Assembly (NCBI RefSeq): GCF_040183065.1
Contig: NC_091119.1
Span: 108,638,263 to 108,702,262, forward strand
Direction: 5' to 3'
DNA from: Periplaneta americana
Taxonomy: Eukaryota; Arthropoda; Insecta; Blattodea; Blattidae
Length of the DNA stretch: 64,000 nucleotides
Shown one piece after another: positions 1 through 10,612 of the stretch. Numbering within the stretch: position 1 is the first letter of the stretch; every line of letters begins with the position of its first letter. Both the position numbers and the translations under genes were made by a program. The notes beneath the pieces were generated by a model, which did no database searches, was not told the origin of the DNA, and was given only the letters and a program-made list of their open reading frames with translations.

Positions 1-362
1 TAATTTTCTAATAACTGCACACTTCTTTCTTGGGGAGTTAGGTAGTCCTCGCCTCACTCTTGCTGCAGCTTTTCCTAAACTTTAAGATGACTTAGATGGT
101 GGTGTATGTTCTGCCATTTCTTTGAGAGTCTTGTGATTTTGTTCCCTTTCTTGTTTAAGCCTTCTATATTTCGCAACTCTTTCCCTGACACTAGCTTTCC
201 TTTCATTGTGAATTCTGTTCTGGATGTGTTTTGGCAATCTCTGCTCTTTTTCCCTACTTTTTTCACAATTTCTTTATGCTTTTTCTTATACTCTTCATAG
301 TTTCCTTCTTCTTTCAACTTCTGTCTTCTCTTCCTCATTTTTTCAGCTGCTGTCAAAGACAT
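1..362 (-). pseudogene. broken transposon-type protein, basic N-terminal region
   Basis: A minus-strand frame starts at 362 with MSLTAAEKMRKRRQKLKEEG, a Lys/Arg/Glu-rich helical segment. Near 250 the homologous reading moves to another frame (HNERKASVRERVAKYRRLKQ, then LKEMAEHTPP) and past a TAA it continues as LGKAAARVRRGLP and SPRKK to the window edge. The layout (basic MSLT-type start, then LGKAxxRVxRxLPxSPRKK) matches, from memory, the N-terminus of large uncharacterised insect transposon proteins. One frameshift and at least one stop make it non-functional; the rest lies outside the window. Confidence 0.5.
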
Positions 363-370
363 CTAGAAAA

Positions 371-1190
371 AAAGATCACAAAACAAAGTCATAATGAAAT
401 TCAACAAAATTACCTAACTTATCTTCTGAATTTGATACATTACAACGAATTTATAAACATTTCATAGTACTTTATAGAAATTAATATATTTATGACAGAC
501 TGACTACTTTAGATACAATGTATGTTTTTACGGTATTATTGGTAACTCACGTTACATGATTTAATAATTATGTTACATTGTTCGTGCTTCTTACCAGAAT
601 TTTTGTGATAAATGTTTTAATTAATCATAAAGTCAGTAAGCAAAATATGAAATATGAACCTTTTCTTCTTGTTAAAAAGGGCAGAATTCTAAAAATATGG
701 TAATTTGGTAACTCATGTTACATATGAGAGGTTATGTTTAAAAGCATATAATTAAAGGGGAAAATATTAAATAAGAAATAAAATAATTGTAGCACCATTA
801 AGAGAAGTCATAACATTTCAATTTTAAATGTACAAAATGTGTCATTTATTATAAAAATAAGCATTTATCTTACCTTGAAATCAGTGAATATTTTTGTCTG
901 AAACTCTTCTGCAGGTTGATTTTAACAAAGTAGCTGCCATATTCAAACCACAAATTGGAGGGAAAGAATACAGTGCTGACAATGAACTACAATAAATCAA
1001 TAATGAAACAAAACAGAAATAAACTTCCCTCTTATGTCCACATTTTCATGGAATTGCCCTACTAAAAAAATGACTTTTAAACATAATGAGTCAAATATTC
1101 CTTCAGAATTATTTACTAGTAGTGGTGTAATTATTCATAGTAATTATTGCAATTACAGTACATATTACAGAAACGTGATCCTATGAATTC
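371..1190. other. A+T-rich intergenic DNA, no gene seen
   Basis: No coding signal on either strand. The partly palindromic word GTAACTCACGTTAC occurs near 543 and a close variant near 703; their role is unknown. Confidence 0.4.
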
Positions 1191-1193
1191 CAG

Positions 1194-1453
1194 TATATGA
1201 AGGGTAAATGGGAATAACGATTAAGGTCCATCCAAAATCGAAATTGAGTTAATAATGCCATCTTATAGTGGAAAGGAAGTACTATCATGTGGTCTAGCTA
1301 GTAATAAGAAATAATCGTTCTTGACATTTCATTACGTCAATTTCTATTAAATACACACATAACAAAGTATTAAGTGCTTAAACTTCAAAATTCGTTTTTC
1401 TCGAAACTTTCTAAAATGGACCTTGATCGTTATTCCCGTGTACCCTTCATATA
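1194..1453. repeat. inverted repeat, about 38-bp arms
   Basis: Left arm 1194-1231 and right arm 1416-1453 are reverse complements at about 34 of 38 positions (core GGGAATAACGAT). The spacer is about 185 bp without a coding frame. The size fits a small non-autonomous DNA element; target duplications were not identified. Confidence 0.5.
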
Positions 1454-1459
1454 TCATTT

Positions 1460-2280
1460 TCATTTCATTCAGAGTTCTGCCCAAGGGCAAGTCTTTCACT
1501 GCAAACCCAGTTTTCTTCAATCCTTCCTATTTTCTGCCTTCCTCTTTGTCTCCGCACATGATTCATATATCTTAATGTCGTCTATGATCTGATATCTTCT
1601 TCTACCCCAAACTCTTCTCCCATTCACCATTCCTTCCAGTGCATCCTTCAGTAGGCAGTTTCTTCTTAGTCAGCGATCTAGCCAATTACTTTTCCTCTTC
1701 CTGATCAGTTTCAGCATCGTTCTTTCTTCACCCACTCTTTCCAACATAGCTTCATTTCTTATTCTGTCTGTCCACTTCATACATTCCATTCTTCTCCATA
1801 TCCACATTTCAAATGCTTCTATTCGCTTCTCTTTGCTTCGTCGTAATGTCCACGTTTCTGCCCCATACAATGCCACACTCCATACAAAGCACTTCACTAG
1901 TCTCTTCCTTAGTTCTTTTTTCAGAGATCAGCAGAAAATGCTCCTTTTTCTATTAAAAGATTCTTTGGTCATTGCTATTCTCCTTTTGACTTCCTGGCAG
2001 CAGCTCATGTTACTGTACTTATAATACACCCCAAGCATTTGAAGCTGTCCACTTGTTGTACTGCCTCATTTAGAATTCGCAAGTTTATCTTCTGTATTTT
2101 TCTTCCTATGACCATGCTCTTCGTCTTACTAGCATTTATCTTCATCCCATACTGCTCACAACTGTCATTTAGCTCCATCAGCATGTCCTTTAGTATCATT
2201 TCCTCTTTAGCTAAACAATGCCATATCAGCAGCAAATCTTATGCACTTTATTCTTCTTCCTCCTACTGTCACTCCTTACA
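1460..2280 (-). mobile_element. LINE 3' fragment (C-terminal part of the reverse transcriptase ORF)
   Basis: Minus-strand reading gives MKINASKTKSMVIGRK and FKCLGCIIS (2235-2005), then VALYGAETWTLRRS and WIWRRMECMKWTDRIRNEA (1897-1670), then GMVNGRR and RRRYQIIDDIK. This is the thumb and C-terminal region of an endonuclease-reverse transcriptase of a non-LTR element, 5' truncated before the catalytic YADD and interrupted by frameshifts and stops. A copy of the same 3' end is at 6060-6610. Clade not assigned. Confidence 0.8.
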
Positions 2281-2558
2281 TGATTCGAGTGGTAGAGCTT
2301 CAACACGAGCTTCTTCTTTTTATTATTTTTTTTTTTTGACGATGGAAAGCCAGAGCATGTTAAACTTTTGAAAGGCAATTTTTGGTGTGCGAAACTGGCA
2401 TATCTTGCTGAAATTTTCGAGAGGAGAACTATTTAAATACAGGCATGTAACACAAAGCAGAAACTATTATTTCAGCCACAAACAAAATTTAATGATTTCA
2501 CAAAAAAAAAAAAAAAAAAACTAAAGTTTTGGAATTCTTCGGTTATAGCAGGTAAATT

Positions 2559-2694
2559 ATTGGATTGCCCTTTCCTTTAGTTGAGAGTTTTGAAAATCGA
2601 ATTGTTGAAAATGAAAAAGAATGCCTGAAGAAGTTAATAGCAGAACACCTAAATGCGTTACAAACTTCAGTAATAAAATACTTTCCTAGTAGGT
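2559..2694 (+). pseudogene. possible hAT-like transposase fragment
   Basis: A 44-codon open stretch reads LPFPLVESFENRIVENEK, then LKKLIAEHLNALQ and VIKYFPS. This resembles, from memory, the segment before the RNase-H-like domain in SCAND3/ZBED-type hAT transposases. There is no start codon and no downstream domain. Weak identification. Confidence 0.35.
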
Positions 2695-3010
2695 GACCAA
2701 ATTCACATCGGTTAAAAAGAGGGCACAAAGCTTAAAAAAAAAAAGGACACTGTTCGAAAAAAAAAGAGGATAGAAAATATCTACTTAGATTTAGGCTTAG
2801 GCGTATATTATACTTTAAATTGGGCCTACGTCAATATCTATTTTATTACAAAACAGTTACAGTACAGATTTAGGCTTATAATACCCAAAAGTATGTTAAT
2901 ATCTATTTTATTACAAAATAATTATGAATAAACTTAATAATAATGACTTTACAGTTAGCTACATATGAAAGTCAAAGGAACTATAATTACTAAAGATGAC
3001 AGGAAATATC
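2680..3010 (-). repeat. dispersed repeat, copy 1
   Basis: Reverse complement of the unit at 52840-53130: both contain TGTCCTTTTT-type runs beside TTCGAACA, then several TTTTGTAATAAAATAGATA blocks, then TTTGACTTT.ATATGTAGCTA. No coding capacity. This copy lacks the TIR insertion present at 52.6 kb. Confidence 0.7.
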
Positions 3011-3190
3011 TAATTATTTAGATTTACATTCGCACCTCGATCTCTTGATTTACTAGCTACCTCTGAGCCCAGATCACATATATAACAGATTGACCATCCC
3101 AATGTTAAAAACGGTAACTTGTAGGAGAGAACAACCACCAGGATCGCCACTGTTGATTAGTAACAACTGCTAAATGGAAGTACAGTAGCT

Positions 3191-3934
3191 CAAGGATGTC
3201 TTGAGTGTTGCAATAGCTTGTGTTCAGTGTGATCATGTTACAAGACCACCAATGCACAGAAACCCTCTGTGATTACAAATTGATATAATTTCGTAACAGA
3301 GTACATTACGAACTTTGTATTAAGGTCATAAGAAAGGACGACTCAAAGAATTCCTGTTTTAAATGTTGTGGTATGTGTAATTGCTGGCAAAAACTTTAGA
3401 TGGCAGCAGAAACAGATAGAAGCTGTTAATCTGGGTTTTGTAAGTTCGGGATTACCAGTCTTCTGTTATTTCTGCATTATTGTTTTGTAGTAAATGTTCG
3501 TAACCATCTTAACGAACAACTGGCAAAAATGTAGTTATGTGCGCCGGAGACAACGACAACATCTTTTGCAAGTGGCCACCGAGATCCCCCGACTTCAGTG
3601 TCCGTAACTTCTTCTTAGTTTCTTAGGGGGTTACATAAACGATATTATCTATTATTATTATTTAGTATTACATTGGGCGGTGCTCACAATCTTCAGAAGG
3701 TTGAGAACCTCTGATCTACCGGAATGGACTTAGTGGTATCACAGATATGGTGCAGATCTTGCAAATTCTGAGGCGGTGGAGGTACATAGATGACCTTAAT
3801 ATAAAGTTCGTAATGTACTCTGTTATGAAATTATATCAGTTTGTAATCACAGAGGGTTTCTGTGGACATACTCTACATTCAATGCTGGTCTTGTAACACG
3901 ATCACAAGTTACTGCAACACTCAAGACATCCCTT
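3191..3934. repeat. long inverted repeat, about 140-bp arms, 460-bp loop
   Basis: Arm 3191-3329 (ATGTCTTGAGTGTTGCAA to TTAAGGTCAT) is repeated in reverse complement at 3791-3934 with about 85-90 percent identity. The loop holds a mariner-type transposase scrap. It lies just beyond the 3' end of the ISXO2-type transposase gene. Could be a non-autonomous element with long TIRs or an inverted duplication. Confidence 0.75.
3573..3650 (+). pseudogene. mariner-type transposase scrap
   Basis: Reads WPPRSPDFSVRNFFLVS, a stop, then GGYINDI, matching the mariner signature WPPRSPDLTPxDFFLWGYxKD around the third catalytic residue. Upstream, in another frame, VNVRNHLNEQL resembles the preceding mariner segment. 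Heavily decayed. Confidence 0.65.
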
Positions 3935-4213
3935 GATGTTCCTTCATGTTGCTGCCTTTCAATGGATAACCGGGCACATGCACCAGCACATAATAATATC
4001 TGTTGCAAAACACACTGCAACTTGTCGAGGCACATCAAGCGACTTTGTGCCAGATACAATGTACCACGACATTTGTGCTGATACAATGTGCCGCGACAAA
4101 GTATCCTAATGTGCACTAGCCTTAATAATCTTAAAGAATTTGATAAGGAGATTGCAATTAATTTTACCTGCAATACCATCCATTCTTCGAATGAATGTCG
4201 ATAAGTCACCAAT

Positions 4214-5215
4214 TTAATGTGGAGGTGGGTACAGCACAGCGGCTCTCTTGAAGAATTCACAGATGAGACGAGATCGGGGGAAGTTGGTCTTGAATATGTG
4301 CTCCGCAAAATGACCCTCAAAGTGTCGTTTGTTGAGTCCAAAAACTGGAACCGAGTACTTGCGGGAGAGCCACTTTTTCTCAATATTTTTCTTGTTCACT
4401 GTCACGTGTTCGCCTGCAAGTCGTCTCAGATTTTTAATATGAATATCGCCGCTTTCCGCCGTGTCCACAAACTCCACTGAGTGATTCGCACGAAGCTGGA
4501 CAAAGTCTTCGTTTTCCAGGGAATTATAATCTTTCCAGCAATCGGAGACGATTGTAGTACCCGGAAGTATCCACTGCAAAATTATGTTTACTAAAGTTTC
4601 TGCATCTCTGTTTTCTACTGTTACCACAAAAAAATTCCTGGCGTTACCACGTTCTACTCCACCAAATACCCACTGACCCTCGTTGAGACGTCCGCGCTTG
4701 TATTTCTGACGACAGAATTTACTCCCATCGATTTCCACAACTTTACCTGGACCACCTATTTGTCGCCTGTTATCATACACCCAGTCCAAGCAAACTTCAC
4801 GACAAAAGTTAGACCAGTATACAACTATGCGGGCCTTGATTTTTATTTCTGCAATGAGGGTCTTCTGTCTTGGGTTTGGTAGTATACACCACAAGGCACA
4901 GAATTTCAAAATTTGGTCCACGGACAAGTGAGGAGCCCCTATAAAGGTATCCTTCTTAGCACGTCTGAAAAAATTGCATTTTTGTTGGTCAAGCTGTTTT
5001 TTGCATCCATATGCAAGTTCTTCTTTTCCGATATTAAATTTCAAATTACATATGCTACCACACGACGGACAGTTCACTGTGTCTCTTACTATCCCATGAG
5101 ATACAAGGAAATCTTTCATGGATTCCAATGTGTCCACAGATCTTATAAATCTTACCATTGTGTTGTCACATCCAACACAAGCCATTTTTTCTCTTCTTTT
5201 TCCCTTCTTCTGCAC
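4214..5215 (-). CDS. ISXO2/IS1595-type (Merlin superfamily) transposase, apparently intact
   Basis: 333 codons without a stop. Reading order: zinc-ribbon-like cysteines (NCPSC at residues 49-52, further Cys at 71 and 80), then the DDE core with VVEIDGSKF (D163), TTIVSDCWKDY (D225) and NKKNIEKKW (E279), followed by the family ending HFAEHIF and PPPH. Such enzymes cut and paste DNA in Merlin-type transposons; related domains occur in bacterial IS1595 elements. The spacing between the second D and E is longer than I expect (an extra stretch around DIHIKNLRRLAGEHV). Start: the first Met of the frame is at 5215, but MACVGC (residue 11) is a reasonable alternative. No TIRs or target duplications were found, so the element may be mobile only in trans, or the gene may be a domesticated copy. 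All three catalytic residues are present. Confidence 0.85.
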   Translation of the reverse strand: MQKKGKRREKMACVGCDNTMVRFIRSVDTLESMKDFLVSHGIVRDTVNCPSCGSICNLKFNIGKEELAYGCKKQLDQQKCNFFRRAKKDTFIGAPHLSVDQILKFCALWCILPNPRQKTLIAEIKIKARIVVYWSNFCREVCLDWVYDNRRQIGGPGKVVEIDGSKFCRQKYKRGRLNEGQWVFGGVERGNARNFFVVTVENRDAETLVNIILQWILPGTTIVSDCWKDYNSLENEDFVQLRANHSVEFVDTAESGDIHIKNLRRLAGEHVTVNKKNIEKKWLSRKYSVPVFGLNKRHFEGHFAEHIFKTNFPRSRLICEFFKRAAVLYPPPH

Positions 5216-5229
5216 GTTTATTTTTAGAA

Positions 5230-6055
5230 GTTGTCACCGAACATCAGATCCAGTATTACGCGTCCGTTCAACCTGTTTACATAAAATTCTTTTCCAAATA
5301 GTCTATCAAATGTGAATTTGTAGGCTCTGAGTTCCTACACGACGGCGAAAAAAAAAACTTAACACATAACCAGATAGTATTATCAGTCACTGCATTAATG
5401 TACTCCAACTTCTATAAACAGAATATCTTATAACGTGTCAGTAAATGCAAAATGACTTAACAGACCGATGAACTCCGACTAAATCTCCATTTTTCTCAAT
5501 TCTATATTAAATTGAATTGAATTGTCTCAATGAGCAGTGTAACCAACGCTATTAAGAAACATTCCGCTACAAAACAGTGCAGAAATTGCTAAAATGTTAT
5601 ATTATCAATGTAAAATGAGGTTGTTTTTGGGTCTGTAAATTTAATAAAACTCACTAAATCTACAATATTGACAATAATTTCATAAATTTTACACGCTAAA
5701 CTAAGATAGAAAAACACCGAATCTAGCGGGAAAGCACTTGAATTGGCTATTCTGTCAACGAGAGATGATTTCAGTGTTGCTAACCAGTTACAACAAAATT
5801 TCCTCCAAAATCAGGGATTTATTTTTTATAAAAAAAATTCCCCAATCTGTAATCACAATACGAATTAATATACAGCATGTCCAGAAGTCATGCTAGAGTT
5901 TCAGAGGATGTTGTTTTGAATGAACAGAGGTAGAAATGTAATATTGGTGCTAGATGAAAATAAAATTCTCAAAGTTTTTCGTCTGTAAATTGGAGGCACT
6001 GACGGAAAGAAAAGTCGGTAACAATCGAACAATACAAATTTTTTTATTTTAATTT
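5230..6055. other. intergenic, no gene seen
   Basis: A+T-rich DNA upstream of the transposase. A stretch near 5873 (ACAGCATGTCC) resembles the ends of mariner-derived MITEs, but no partner end was found. Confidence 0.35.
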
Positions 6056-6059
6056 ATTC

Positions 6060-6610
6060 TTAGTGTTCTGTCAGTCTGCCCATGGCAGGTCTTTGCCTGC
6101 AAACCCGGCTTTCTCCAATCTTTCCTATTTTCTGCCTTCCCAGTTGTCTCCTCTTCATTCATTCATAGTCTTCTGTCCAAGGTCAGGTCTACACTATAAA
6201 TCTGACATTCTCCGGACTATCCTATTTTCTGCCTTCCTCTTAGTCTCCGTATATGATCCACAGAGCTTAATGTCGTTTATCATCTGATATCTTCTTCTGC
6301 CCCGAACTCTTCTCCTATTCACCATTCCTTACAGTGCATCCTCGAGTTTCTTCTCAGCCAGTGACCCAACCAATTCCTTTTTCTCTTTCCAATCAGTTTC
6401 AGCATCATTCTTTCTTCGCCCTCTTTTCAGCACTTTCATTTCTTATTCTGTATGTCCATTTCACATGCTCCATTTTTTTCATATCCACGTTTCAAAAACT
6501 TCTAGTCGCTTCTCCTCACTTCGTCGCATGTCCATATCTCTGCCCCATACAATGCCACGCTCCACACAAAGCACTTCACTAGTCCCTTCCTTAGTAATTT
6601 TCATTGTTAC
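6060..6610 (-). mobile_element. LINE 3' fragment, second copy
   Basis: Same family and orientation as 1460-2280: the minus strand carries the region coding RRRYQMIDDIK and the C-terminal RT segment, now riddled with small deletions. The extreme 3' part is present twice in tandem: 6063-6148 and 6165-6250 are diverged copies. Confidence 0.75.
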
Positions 6611-7368
6611 AACTAATTATACAAGATGGATGTCCAAAGAAAAGTTCAATATGTTTTGTGGCTGACAAAATTTGAATCTGTAACTAAAGTCTGTGTGATG
6701 TATCTTGTCTCACTGTGAAGAGAGAGAGAAAGGAGATATGTCTTACTTCGTCTGTGTTGTTATGGCGATGGGGGAGTGGAGCGATCCAGTGGCGGAAGGG
6801 ACCAGTTGATACATTCTGTAGCACAAAATAAAATTACAAAATATCTCTCTTCGTACTGTGTAGTTCCGTCACTGAGCTTGTTTTTCAAGAAACTGAGTTC
6901 TGGTAGCCTGTACAATACCAAGGTTTTGAAAGGAATCCTGAAAATTTACAACCTATAATCTCCACTCTTATTTGAAAGGACTTGGTTTTATTGCTACTGA
7001 GACAAGAAAAACCTTACCAGGTATAGTGTACGTCATGAATGATCACCTAAAAGGGGAGGACTTTCATCACTTTTATATGCATCTAGCACAGGCAGGCTAA
7101 TCACTATGTGGTACAAACTTTAAAGCTGATGCCACTTTTGGATAAAAAAATTCAACGTTTGGTTTTATCAGTAAATTCTAAAATGTCCGTCAAGCAAATG
7201 TAGCAACTGGTCAATGACCTTCAGGTTCTCGCCAAATCATCGGAACTGCAAAAGACATAGCTCTCTTCTTTTCTTTTTGCCACTCAGATAAAATGACAAA
7301 ATCATGAACAACATAACTTGGGGACCCAAAGCCCATCCCGGTCATCTAGTGAACAACAAATGTAGATT
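6611..7368. other. no gene recognised
   Basis: A few short plus-strand phrases near 7020-7290 (GEDFHHFYMHLAQAG, then ADATFG) look like decayed coding sequence, but I cannot name a family. A GA-rich run sits at 6718-6735. Confidence 0.3.
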
Positions 7369-7735
7369 ATTACGATGTACCGAAGTACATATGATATTTC
7401 TGTGCAGAAATGATATGCGAAAAATAATCACTTAGTGATTTAAGACGACGCTTATTCCATCAGATCCCGGCCACTTAGTCACTCATAACGAGTGCACCTC
7501 TGCACATGTGTGGACATTGTGCCACTGTCATACATCTATGACGTAGTGCATGAGGGTAGGCCGCTAGAGGGAACCCCAGAGGTGGAACTTAAACTGAGAG
7601 AATTCAATCCGACATCGGGATGGGAATTCGGTGTGGCTTAGTCTTAGTGGATAGAGCGTCAGCACATAGAGCTGGAAACCTGGGTTCAAATCCCAGTGCT
7701 GGAGAGAATTTTTCTCCGTTCCACTCGTCCTTCAT
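7369..7735 (+). repeat. tRNA-derived SINE, family A copy 1
   Basis: Contains a Pol III promoter: A-box-like TGGCTTAGTC...GTGGATAGAGC and B box GGGTTCAAATCCC near 7680-7695, followed by the family tail GAGAGAATTTTTCTCCGTTCC. Upstream 300 bp match the extended units at 26317-28500 and 28503-29190. A 6-bp duplication (TTAGTC) interrupts the A-box region. Confidence 0.8.
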
Positions 7736-8595
7736 CAACAAATGTAGAGTTTGTATGCTTTTGTAATAGTGGGTGTAATGTTTTTCTTTTGTGATTTCAG
7801 AGCAAATTTTCCACAGAAAATATAACAGAAATTATTCGGATAGTTTACACATCTGCAAACTTTAGAATTCGACATTATGTCGCGTGTTCACTTACTGTGA
7901 ACCTCTACCACTATCATTTGTTTTTATCCATCTTTAAATCTGTTAAAAATTAAATGTATAACCACAATAAAATACTTTACTAGACAAAACTCGCACTTGT
8001 TAACTGTCACACTTTCTTTACAATTGCTTGACTGAAAAGATAGGATATTGAGCTATGGGTAGAAGAACTGCTCAGGTACCAATGTTAATCAGTAAATTGT
8101 TAATTGTCTGTGACTCAAAAACACTTGTCTTCTTAATAATTCACTCTGTTTCAATGCATTATTATTATTTTTCATCATGGAACCGAGAAATGTGTTAATA
8201 ATTATGTTTCAACATTTTTTCTTTCAACTCTGCTTAGGCCTTGAAAGTCTCTTAAAGTTCGACGAAAAGGAAGTTAAAAACGACAAAATTCCCGTGAACT
8301 GGACAGTAATCTTCTCGTCTGCTACAATAATTCTACAGAGAGTTCCACCACCTCTCTCTCTCTAGAAGAAAGATTATTATTATTATTATTATTGCTCATT
8401 AGACACACTTAAATCTTACAGCAAATTATATTTATTTACAATAATTCCATTACCCTAATTCCTGGATATATGTTACATGCAATCATAGTGATTTCTTCAA
8501 ATCACATGTCACTTTTTTTTTAAAGAGAGAACAGAATACCTTTATACTAACTCCATTTTTGCTGGACTGACAGTGGAAAAAAACAATATTATGCA
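7736..8595. other. no gene recognised
   Basis: A+T-rich sequence with an ATT trinucleotide microsatellite at 8371-8395 and a short CT repeat at 8351-8363. No coding signal. Confidence 0.4.
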
Positions 8596-8598
8596 TGA

Positions 8599-8880
8599 CA
8601 ATGTACAACATACACTGCAGTCCACACCTCTGGAGTAACGGCTAGCGCATCTAGCCGGGAAACCAGGTGGCCTGGATTCAAGTCCCAGTCGGGGCAAGTT
8701 ACCTGGTTGAGGTTTTTTCCGGGGTTTTCCCTCAACTCAATATGAATAAATGCTGGATAACTATTGGTGCTGGACCCCAGACTCATTTCACCGGCATTAT
8801 CACTTCATTTCAATCAGACTCTAAATAACCTGAGATGTTGATACAGCATCATAAAACAACCCACGAAAAAAAAAAAAAAA
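8599..8880 (+). repeat. tRNA-derived SINE, family B copy 1
   Basis: tRNA-like head at about 8629-8695 with B box GGATTCAAGTCCC, followed by the body (GGTTTTTTCCGGGGTTTTCCC, TGCTGGACCCCAGACTCATTTC) and a poly(A) tail ending at 8880. This family is common in cockroach sequence as I remember it. A diverged copy is at 45985-46290. Confidence 0.8.
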
Positions 8881-9296
8881 CAGACACTCCCAATTGAAGA
8901 GCTCATTCTCAAAACAATTTCAGCTCAAAAATGTTTAAAGGAGTCCACAAATGCTTAGCTTTCAGATTATTATTCTATCAGATGGAATAAGGAAACATTT
9001 TGAAAACAATTTATCAGTACTGAAATCAAGTTCGGCCACCTGCACATGTGTACTATTGGTTCTATCATATCCATTCTCTCACAAGAAATCAGTGTTTGAA
9101 ATGGCTGTTCTAAGTCTTTTCTAAATGCAAAGTGAGAGTTATGCAGTTCAGAAGTAGTACAACTGAAACAATCATTTTTGTGTAAGTTCCAACTACACTT
9201 GATATAGAACTGAAGAAAGAAAATAAACTAAAGAAAAAAACAGTTTTGTTACAAAAAATGGAATGTCTTTCGAAAAAGCAAACGAAAATGATCACT

Positions 9297-9612
9297 GTTC
9301 AGAGACAAAGTCCCAGCTTGGAGCTCAGGAATTACAGTATACGCTGTGCAGTTTGCACAGCGATTCAAAGCTGTCTTTGTAACGAGAAGAACGAGCTCTA
9401 TCGCTAAGCCATAAAGGCTTCATGGGAAATATGTCGTTTAGTGACATACACATACATCGCTGCTACAATTAGACTTCATCCTTGGACGTCGATGCATAAC
9501 ACTTCCCCGTTTGAATTGCGTGTTAACCCAAACAACACTTATGACGAATTCATGCTACAGGAGAGTGATCATTTTCCGTGTCAAAGGCTGTACAATTCTA
9601 ATATAATTTTTC
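9297..9612 (+). repeat. dispersed repeat pair, copy 1
   Basis: Shares blocks with 16087-16405 in the same orientation: TCTATCGCTAAGCCATAAAG, ACACATACATCGCTGCTAC, TGCGTGTTAACCC and TTTTCCGTGTCAAAGG. No coding frame; family unknown. Confidence 0.65.
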
Positions 9613-10545
9613 CATGTCCCTAACAATGAAAATAGCTATTTATGTATCAAGTATGCAAAATAAGGGTGCACGAATTCAGTGTTTTTGTACGAGACATAAG
9701 CTCAGTCCAAAATACGGGATGAGTCCACTAAAGATCTTGTGTACATGGTACATACAATAGTTTTTAGTAAAAACTCTCTAAATTATATGAAATAAAATAA
9801 AGTAAAAGTAAATATAAGTATAAAAGGCACAGTCAGTCAATTGTCATATTCTTACCGCTGTCTGATAAACATAATGAAACAATATTGACATATTAAAACC
9901 CTGCTAAAGGTTGCCATGACTTGAGCGGCCTAGGTCACTAAAATTCAATTTTTCGAACTGATAACAGTCCAAAAAGCAACCATTTATTTTAGAGAGCATG
10001 TACTAAAAAGGACTTTTTATGCAAATATTTTAAGAGCTAAAAATGACAATATTGAGGAATATGTGCAATAAAAATTAATATTTTTCAGAGTTGTGAGTAG
10101 TGAATACATACTATCACTATGAAAAATAAACAATCTGTTAGAAAACAAGTTTAGTTCATGGACTAAACTGGTTCTGGTTTAAGTCTGAAAATTGTAACTC
10201 ACAATAATCATTATACACCATTAGATATTGTATTTACATTTGTAATGTACAGTTTCCCTGAAAAAGGATGAGACGATTGAATATTCCTAAGTCTCAGATG
10301 TGAGACACTGCGCATCATCGGAGACCAGAGCACTGATACACAAGATAACGAATATTGAGTTACTTAAATTCAGACTATTTGGTTTGTTACTAGCATCGTT
10401 CCGAAATTCACTTCAAAAACTGCAAAAAATATGATAATATTACGTAAATGAAAGATAAATATATACATAAATCGTGTAGTTAAATCGACAATGGACCTTC
10501 ATGACTAGATCGACACTCCACACAGAAAGGAAAGCTTTCATGTCG
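9613..10545. other. no gene recognised
   Basis: A+T-rich DNA. No convincing coding frame, tandem repeat or TIR noticed. Confidence 0.4.
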
Positions 10546-10547
10546 TT

Positions 10548-10612
10548 TCAATAGCTCAGACGGTAAGACTTCTGCGTGTTGTGTAGGAGAGTGCGAGTTA
10601 GATTCTTAGTTT
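10548..10612 (+). repeat. tRNA-like SINE head (degenerate)
   Basis: ATAGCTCAGACGGTAAGAC resembles an A box and GCGAGTTAGATTCT a damaged B box. A SINE head rather than a tRNA gene, because no cloverleaf is closed. Confidence 0.5.

Noticed and set aside
3847-4383. 178-codon frame overlapping the ISXO2-type transposase
   Set aside because: Its first 170 bases lie in another frame of the real transposase gene and the rest crosses an inverted-repeat arm; no family resemblance.
4400-4470. Loss of the third catalytic residue in the ISXO2-type transposase (NLRR in place of NIER)
   Set aside because: A second candidate, NKKNIEKKW with E279, fits the family pattern followed by the conserved C-terminal segment, so the glutamate is present.
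4150-5400. Terminal inverted repeats for the ISXO2-type transposase
   Set aside because: I compared the flanks by eye and found no pair of ends longer than chance.
7680-7700. True tRNA genes at the B-box sites
   Set aside because: No site closes into a full cloverleaf with acceptor and anticodon stems; all continue into SINE bodies.
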